64,000 bases of DNA. Source: Dioszegia crocea (Eukaryota; Basidiomycota; Tremellomycetes; Tremellales; Bulleribasidiaceae). The stretch is taken from the NCBI GenBank assembly GCA_001600615.1, contig BCKK01000001.1:2981826-3045825 (forward strand), read 5' to 3'. Every line of letters begins with the position of its first letter. The stretch's first letter is position 1. Of the stretch, positions 58,184-64,000 are shown piece by piece. A model generated the notes under the pieces. It ran no database searches. It was not told where the DNA came from and saw only the letters and a program-made list of their open reading frames with translations. Both the position numbers and the translations under genes were made by a program.

Positions 58184-58458
58184 GCTGCGGTGGATCGATA
58201 TATACGTTAGTGAGAGCTGGACGATGTAGTCGCGAAATGAGGATGGAAGTTTCAGAATTTCAGAATTCGGGTCGGATGGCGCCAGGTTAGGATATAGTAC
58301 TAGTATCTCGAGCTCAAGCGGCCCGCATTGATGCGTATTGATGGGTGCATGGGTGTCCGAGGTGTCTGAATACAGAATCTCTGCCCAAGCCTATGATGAT
58401 ATGCTCCTAACGCTTCGATAAATTACTACCATATCACGACTCCTGACCCCTTGTTGCC

Positions 58459-59733
58459 CTATCTCTTCCCCCGGACGACCATACGCTTCATCTTGGGCAT
58501 CTTCTCCTTCCCTCCCTCCGGCTTCTCTTCTCCACTTGCCCCCGACCCAGCTCCAATCCCCTTCCGCTTATTCTCCTTCTCCGTCTCGATTTCCCTCTTC
58601 ACCGCCGCAACTGCCACACCGGCCTGAGCAAGTGGGGTGTGCAATGGCAGCCTATCGTCTAACGACGGGATAGTGGCTGGACAAGGAGGTCGAGTGGGAC
58701 CGTAAGGATGTCGCCGAGCAGTAGGTTTGGTACTAGATTGGGATTTACCAGATTTGGCGTTGGTGATGGGTTGTGATTTGGCCTTTTTAGATTTCTTGGA
58801 CGTGGCTGGGGCGGGTGTGGATGATGCGGGAGCAGCTTTGCGGGACGACTTGGGGACGGGCTTGTACGCCAATGATGGTTCTGATTGCTGAATCATTTTG
58901 GCGAGCTGACGATATAGCTGAGTACCTGGAATTTCAGCTCGAGGTACTCGATACATTCTCAGGCCGGTGATGACTTACGGTTCTTAACGATTGGGTTGAA
59001 GAATCTCCCATCCTGCTGAATCTGCACTTTGACACGTCCAGGGTTCTCCCAGTCTGCAGGATGAGTCCTGTCGGGCTACGACATCAGGGAATGATAGAAC
59101 ATCACATTGACTGCTGACTGACCTCAAGTACGCATCTCAGCGCCAAAGCGGAGCAAGCAAGCGATATCTGCCTTGCCTGTGGCCACCACATTGAGTCTTC
59201 ACGCTTGACTCTCCGGCCGTCGCTGACAGATACCTTGGCGTCAAAGTAGATGGGATAAACGGTGTTCCAGCTTTAACATCAGCTCACTGCCTTCCAGCTT
59301 CAATAAGCTCAACTCACCCCTTGTAGTCGGTCCCAGTAGCGATTGCAGCACCTCCAAATTGCTTGCGCATCTTCTCCATCCGTTCCTCCTCGGCCTGCTG
59401 CAGACGCATCATATCACCCATGAATCCGTTCATAGGCGTGTTGGCCGCTGCACCGGGTGCACTGGGTCTCTGCTCCCCGGCAGAAGCATCACGGGCGACC
59501 TCCTTGCCCTTGTAATTGCTGGGCTGGGGAGGTGGGGCTTTAGTACCCTCGCCATATATACCTCGACCCTGCTGGGCAACGAGGTCGTAGTCGAGCTCAG
59601 GCACATCGGGGTCGTCCGTTGAGATCTCCTCGAGAAGGGCGCCTTGAATACCTGTATTTGGGAGGTGGCGGGATGATGTTGAGGGGAGAGGAAGGTCTGT
59701 GTCGTCGTCAAAGTAGTCCTCTACGGTCGGCAT
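58459..59733 (-). CDS. sec65: Sec65, SRP19 subunit of the signal recognition particle
   Basis: The SRP19 fold is visible in YPIYFDAKVSVSDGRRVKRE, WWPQARQISLACSALAL, RCVLEPDRTHPADWENPGRV, KVQIQQDGRFFNPIVKNRTQ and LYRQLAKMIQ. This subunit binds helices 6 and 8 of the SRP RNA and prepares it for SRP54. Before it lies an acidic N-terminal region of about 135 residues (MPTVEDYFDDDTDLPLPSTS) as in yeast Sec65, and after it a Lys/Ser-rich tail ending MKRMVVRGKR. Four exons. Divergent from calcineurin A with 386 bp between starts. Confidence 0.92.
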
Positions 59734-60119
59734 GGTGGCTGTGTATAGTACTGGAGGATAGGGGGAGAGGGATGTCTGAGGTGGTGGGTGAATTTGATTA
59801 GCGGGATCAAAGTGTGATTAGGATTATTTTGTATTAGAACTTGGATATGACGTGTGGCAATCAAGCTCAAGTGAAGCAACCACCAAGCGCGAGCCTGCCA
59901 TTCCATCCACCCATTCACTTCATACCTCAAACATACACCCCCTACCCCTTGCTCTCAGGACATCTGAACCTCTCGCACGCTAGATATAGACTAGATACAA
60001 CTTCAGGTTGAACCAGCGAAAAGTAGAGCGAAATCCATATCCCCAAGGACGAGCTTTCCCCCCCTTCTGCTCGGACCGCCTCACATCCCACATTCCTCCC
60101 CCTTCCTGCTCGCGTCGCC
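59734..60119. promoter_or_regulatory. Divergent promoter, sec65 / calcineurin A
   Basis: 386 bp between the two start codons; no gene or clear motif recognised inside. Confidence 0.5.
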
Positions 60120-63005
60120 ATGGCATCCCCTCGTACCCAGACCGCCAATGCCATAGCTGCCATCCACGCGAGAAACACCGCCAAACCCCCTACTCTCCAA
60201 ATTCCCGATATCGACTTCACACAGCATCAGCTTGAAAATGGTGATGTTGTCAGCACCACAGAGAGGGTCGTGAAAGATGTAAGTTTGAGCTGTGGGTCTG
60301 CCTTCAGTGCACAAGAGCTGCGCGTACCGGATACTGCCTCCCTATTGGATCATGAGGCAGGCTCATGAGCTGGGAGCACAGTGACGATTACATCACGCGA
60401 CCAGTTCCAGTCAGCCAGGGAGTGGCGAGGGAGTTTCTGCTTCGATTATGCTTATCCCACCGTCCTTTGGCGGTCCGCGAGCGTCAAGATGGATCCAGCA
60501 CCCTACTAGATGCTTTGCTGACACCTTCAGGTCCAGGCGCCCGCGATGCATGTCCCAACGGACGAGCAGTTCTACTCGAAAGAAGACAAGAACAAGCCCG
60601 ACATCGCGTTCTTGAAGAACCACTTCTACCGGGAGGGCAGATTGACGGAGGAGCAAGCGCTGTTCATTCTACAAAAGTACGTATGCAATTCGGCCTTGTC
60701 AACTTCCCCGAGAAGGATCAGTCGCTGATCATACAGAGGAGGAGAGGTGCTGAAGGCTGAGCCTAACTTGCTCGAGGTGGACGCTCCAATCACAGGTAGA
60801 TCACCTTTAATTGAATCTTGCGCGGGAGCTGACGTTCTCAGTATGCGGTGATATCCACGGTCAATATGTGAGCTCAACGTCGCGCATTGGTCGATATGAA
60901 AGCTGACGATACAGTACGATTTGATGAAGCTGTTTGAAGTGGGAGGGAACCCGTCCGAGACTCGATATCTGTTCTTGGGAGACTACGTGGACAGAGGATA
61001 CTTCTCAATCGAGGTGAGACCTAATTCGTGCAGGAGTATGTCACGATAGCTGACCTGACAAGTGTGTCCTATATCTATGGTCGCTCAAGATGTGGTATCC
61101 CGACACCCTCTTCCTGCTCCGAGGTAACCACGAATGTCGCCATTTGACCGATTACTTCACCTTCAAGCTTGAGTGTAAGTTGACGCTTTACTTTCCTTCC
61201 TGGCAATGGATAGCGCTTACGATTTCAGGCAAGCACAAATATTCAGAAACCGTCTACAATGCCTGCATGGACTCTTTCTGCAACCTCCCCCTCGCAGCAG
61301 TGATGAACAAGCAATTCTTGTGCATTCACGGCGGTCTATCTCCCGAACTACACACTCTGGATGATCTACGAACGGTCAGTTTTGCTGCCGCGATTTAGAT
61401 CTACTTGCTGACGAGCAGATCAACCGATTCAGAGAACCACCAACCCATGGACTCATGTGCGATATCCTCTGGGCAGACCCGCTCGAGGACTTTGGCAGTG
61501 AGAAGAACCCGAGCGATACTTTCATTCACAATCACGTCAGAGGTTGTTCATACTTCTTCACGTCAGTTGAGCAAAAATAATTTCGGGTTTTAGTTAGCTG
61601 ATCAGTCAGATACACCGCGGCGTGTCAATTCTTGGAGCGAAACAACCTATTATCAATCATCAGAGCGCACGAAGCTCAAGATGCAGGGTAAGTCGGTCGA
61701 AATGGTGCTCGCGCTATCTGTGAGCATACGCTGATGGTACAGCTACCGAATGTACCGAAAGACGAAGACCACCGGTTTCCCTTCAGTCATGACCATTTTC
61801 TCAGCCCCCAACTACCTCGACGTCTACGCCAACAAGGCCGCTGTGCTGAAGTACGAGTCGAACGTTATGAAGTGAGTAATCTTCGTAATGAGGTTGTGGA
61901 AAAGCTGACCTTCATAGCATCCGCCAATTTAACTGCACTCCTCATCCTTACTGGTTGCCGAACTTCATGGACGTCTTTACATGGTCGCTCCCCTTCGTCG
62001 GAGAGAAGAGTAAGCGAGACCTCTTCAACCAAGGAGATCCCGTTCTGATGTTCCAGTCACCGACATGCTGATAGCTATCCTGAACTGTTGCACCAAAGAA
62101 GAGCTTGAAGAGGAGGAGGAGACCCCTATGATCACCCCAGAGACCCCGGAGATTGATGGTGCGTTCCCCTTCCAATCATTTGGGCCGTAGCTGACTATCT
62201 CAGTGCCGCAAACCGAGAGCCAGCAGCAGAGACAATTGATCAAATCCAAGATCTTGGCTGTTGGTCGGATGTCCAGAGTATTCGCTCTTCTACGGTAAGC
62301 TCGCCAGTATTGTTATCTGGACGCACACGCTGACTCAACTTAGTGAAGAATCCGAAAAGGTTTCAGAGCTCAAGAGTATTTCCGGCGCGAATGCTTTGCC
62401 AGGTGTGGAGTTGGCCAGTGGAGCTGAGGAGATCAAGGATGCAATCCACGGTTTCGATGATGCGTAAGTCCATCACATTACTCTGAGTTCTCCTGCTGAT
62501 CGCCAGGCGCAAGAGTGATATCGAGAATGAGCGTCTGCCACCAGACATCATTGATGTAAGTCATCTTACCAACCAGAAAAGAATCTCTTTGATATTTCAG
62601 CCCGATGACGAATCCCCTGCCACCCCTTCACCAATCCACTCCGTCCCGCACACACCTGAAGAGATGCCCTACGTCCCCATCTCTGGCCCCTTCGCAGGTC
62701 AAGAGTCGCCTAGCGAGATTGCTGGCAGTCCCCTCTCTCCCAATGCCGGTGGAGGCAGCAGTCCTGGCGGCGCAGGAACTCCCGGCACACCTACCAGCGG
62801 CATGAACTGGCGACGCGGTCACTCGCGTAAGCAATCTTTGGGAACTACCAAGACGTCCCCGTCTAACCGGCGCCGGAGTCTCGAAAACACCATGCACCTC
62901 ATTCGAGATGTTGTGGATGGCCGAGATGCGCATGCGGATGGACAGCTGCGTAGCTTGGCGGAGGTCATTGCGAGCCCGACGAGGAAGGAAGGGGAGGGAG
63001 CGTAG
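60120..63005 (+). CDS. cna1: Calcineurin A catalytic subunit (PP2B)
   Basis: Ca2+/calmodulin-activated Ser/Thr phosphatase, needed in Cryptococcus for growth at 37 C and stress responses. The metallophosphatase signatures are all there: [60 protein letters not shown] and [16 protein letters not shown]. The calcineurin B-binding helix (after [20 protein letters not shown]), the calmodulin-binding segment ([20 protein letters not shown]) and an autoinhibitory-like ERLPPDIID follow. The tail is Ser/Pro-rich ([20 protein letters not shown]). The first intron (about 60280-60531) is some 250 nt, far longer than the others. About twelve exons. Start at 60120 ([19 protein letters not shown]) fits the family. 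Confidence 0.96.
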
Positions 63006-63693
63006 GGCTTGGTGTTTGGTGGATTACGAAGATGAGGAGGGTGGAGAGTTCTCAGTACAATATGTGGTTATGGGATTATGATGCTATGACTTCACACTGT
63101 CCTGCTCACGTTACACAGCCAGCACATGTACTGTTGGTAATTCTGACACATCTGTGTCGACACTCAACGTGGCTGCGCCGAGTTGGCCCGGTGGCCCAGA
63201 GCGCCAGTCTCGCGACTGGCTTGGTCTCTTGCAGCAGTGACACGATTGAGGTCGCCGACAATGGCCTTGGCTGCGATATGATTTAAGTGGATGCCTTCTC
63301 TTGACTTTGAACACCTCTCCTTTCACCTTGGCTTCTCGGACGTGAATTATACCACGCCATTCTCCTCGTTTCTGCCTGTATGGGGCATGGGATGACAAGA
63401 GGCTTGTGTTTGTGTGAGGCTCATGTTTCCAGCTTTAACACATTTCTCCCTCAGATTTAATGGGTTGCGTAGAGCTACACCGTAGCCCCCGACTGAACAA
63501 AGCGCGGGTGGATCCAATCCCCGTCACTGCTTAGTAGTTGATACATACACATAGGTTGTTATACAAAGAACATAGGCAGGGCAGATGAATGCAGCCGAAT
63601 ATCCAATTGGCAAGGGAAGACCGTGAGGCTCGGTAGAGGGGAGGTTTGGGTGGACATGAGGCGGTAAAGGTAAGTTGGATCCGATCCCACAGA
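63006..63693. other. Convergent intergenic region, calcineurin A / emg1
   Basis: About 690 bp between two 3' ends. A short hairpin GCCAG..CTGGC near 63209 gives a weak tRNA-like look, but no A/B boxes fit (see rejected items). No gene supported. Confidence 0.45.
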
Positions 63694-64000
63694 TCAAACG
63701 ATGTCCCAGAGTTCTTCCTGCACTTCGTCAGCCCCATACTTCGTACAACGATAGGAGGCAGAGCCGACTCACCATTGCGCAGCAGAACTTGCCACAGGCG
63801 ACAGAAGCGGAGAGGGAGTAATCTGATATGGAGATTTTCTGGTCGACCCATTGATCGGCAAAGTTGTCTGCTCTGTGCTAGGTTAGCATGAGAGCGTGAA
63901 ATGATGTCAGATGGGTAATTAACTCACCCTCGGGCCATGGCACCAACGAAAACGGCAACGGAATGTGATTCAGGCAGCGTGGGGAGGAATTTGGACAATC
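63694..64000 (-). CDS. emg1: Emg1/Nep1 18S rRNA pseudouridine N1-methyltransferase, C-terminal part
   Basis: Only the last three exons are inside: 64000-63928, 63872-63773 and 63717-63694. They read [56 protein letters not shown] and EELWDIV-stop. [14 protein letters not shown] and the terminal E[ED]LW.IV are Emg1 marks; they belong to the SPOUT knot that binds SAM. Emg1 modifies a hypermodified uridine of 18S rRNA and is needed for small-subunit assembly. The N-terminus lies beyond the right edge of the window. Confidence 0.92.

Noticed and set aside
63170..63290. tRNA-like stretch with GGCCCGGTGGCCCAGAGCGC and a GCCAG..CTGGC hairpin
   Set aside because: The anticodon loop would have the wrong size and no T-arm GGTTCRANNCC sequence follows on either strand, even allowing a short intron.

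Overview
The window is nuclear DNA of a basidiomycete yeast-like fungus, most likely a tremellomycete (Cryptococcus/Kwoniella/Saitozyma type). Genes are closely packed, about 27 in 64 kb. Almost every one is cut by introns of 45-60 nt with GTRNGT donors, CTGAC/CTAAC branch sites and short distances to AG. Several genes are recognisable fungal housekeeping genes. I see no transposon, CRISPR array, prophage or bacterial-type operon. Gene models were built by hand from splice signals, so exon edges are approximate where I say so.

Layout. 1-2.1 kb (-): 3'-truncated ergothioneine synthase Egt1. 2.6-4.3 kb (-): secreted DUF1996 protein. 5.1-6.5 kb (-): unrecognised protein with four short PRxN repeats. 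6.8-8.9 kb (+): Nca2. 9.6-12.1 kb (+): Ssh4-type SPRY adaptor. 12.6-16.1 kb (-): Zn2Cys6 regulator. 16.8-19.7 kb (-): Mei2-like RRM protein. 19.9-20.8 kb (+): Rab5. 22.1-25.1 kb (+): seven-helix receptor with a very long third loop. 25.3-26.5 kb (-): ornithine-type mitochondrial carrier. 26.8-31.7 kb (+): FAH-fold hydrolase, MCT-type transporter and SMP-30 lactonase in a row. 31.8-33.4 kb (-): Yos9/OS-9 ending in KDEL. 33.8-35.5 kb (+): primase large subunit. 35.8-38.2 kb (+): fimbrin. 38.5-40.0 kb (-): four-helix membrane protein with a Gly/Tyr/Gln tail. 40.4-41.8 kb (-): fluoride exporter FEX. 42.1-46.7 kb (+): three tandem aldo/keto reductases. 46.7-47.7 kb (-): one-helix protein of unknown role. 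48.0-49.4 kb (-): peroxisomal-type carrier. 49.9-54.0 kb (+): Psd2. 54.2-54.9 kb (-): small membrane protein. 55.4-56.7 kb (+): homocysteine S-methyltransferase. 56.7-58.2 kb (-): Tip41. 58.5-59.7 kb (-): Sec65. 60.1-63.0 kb (+): calcineurin A. 63.7-64 kb (-): C-terminus of Emg1.

Most neighbours are unrelated housekeeping genes, many in divergent pairs sharing 240-500 bp promoters. Two places look like functional groupings. One is the FAH hydrolase / MCT transporter / lactonase run, with a 14-bp palindrome and a cluster of CreA/Mig1-type sites in front of the lactonase. The other is the aldo/keto reductase triplet, where all three promoters carry the same CTCCAC hexamer in multiple same-strand copies. 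These two, the PRxN repeat protein and the Mei2-like protein without its third RRM are the observations I would follow first. I did not find a clearly novel defence, mobile or biosynthetic system.
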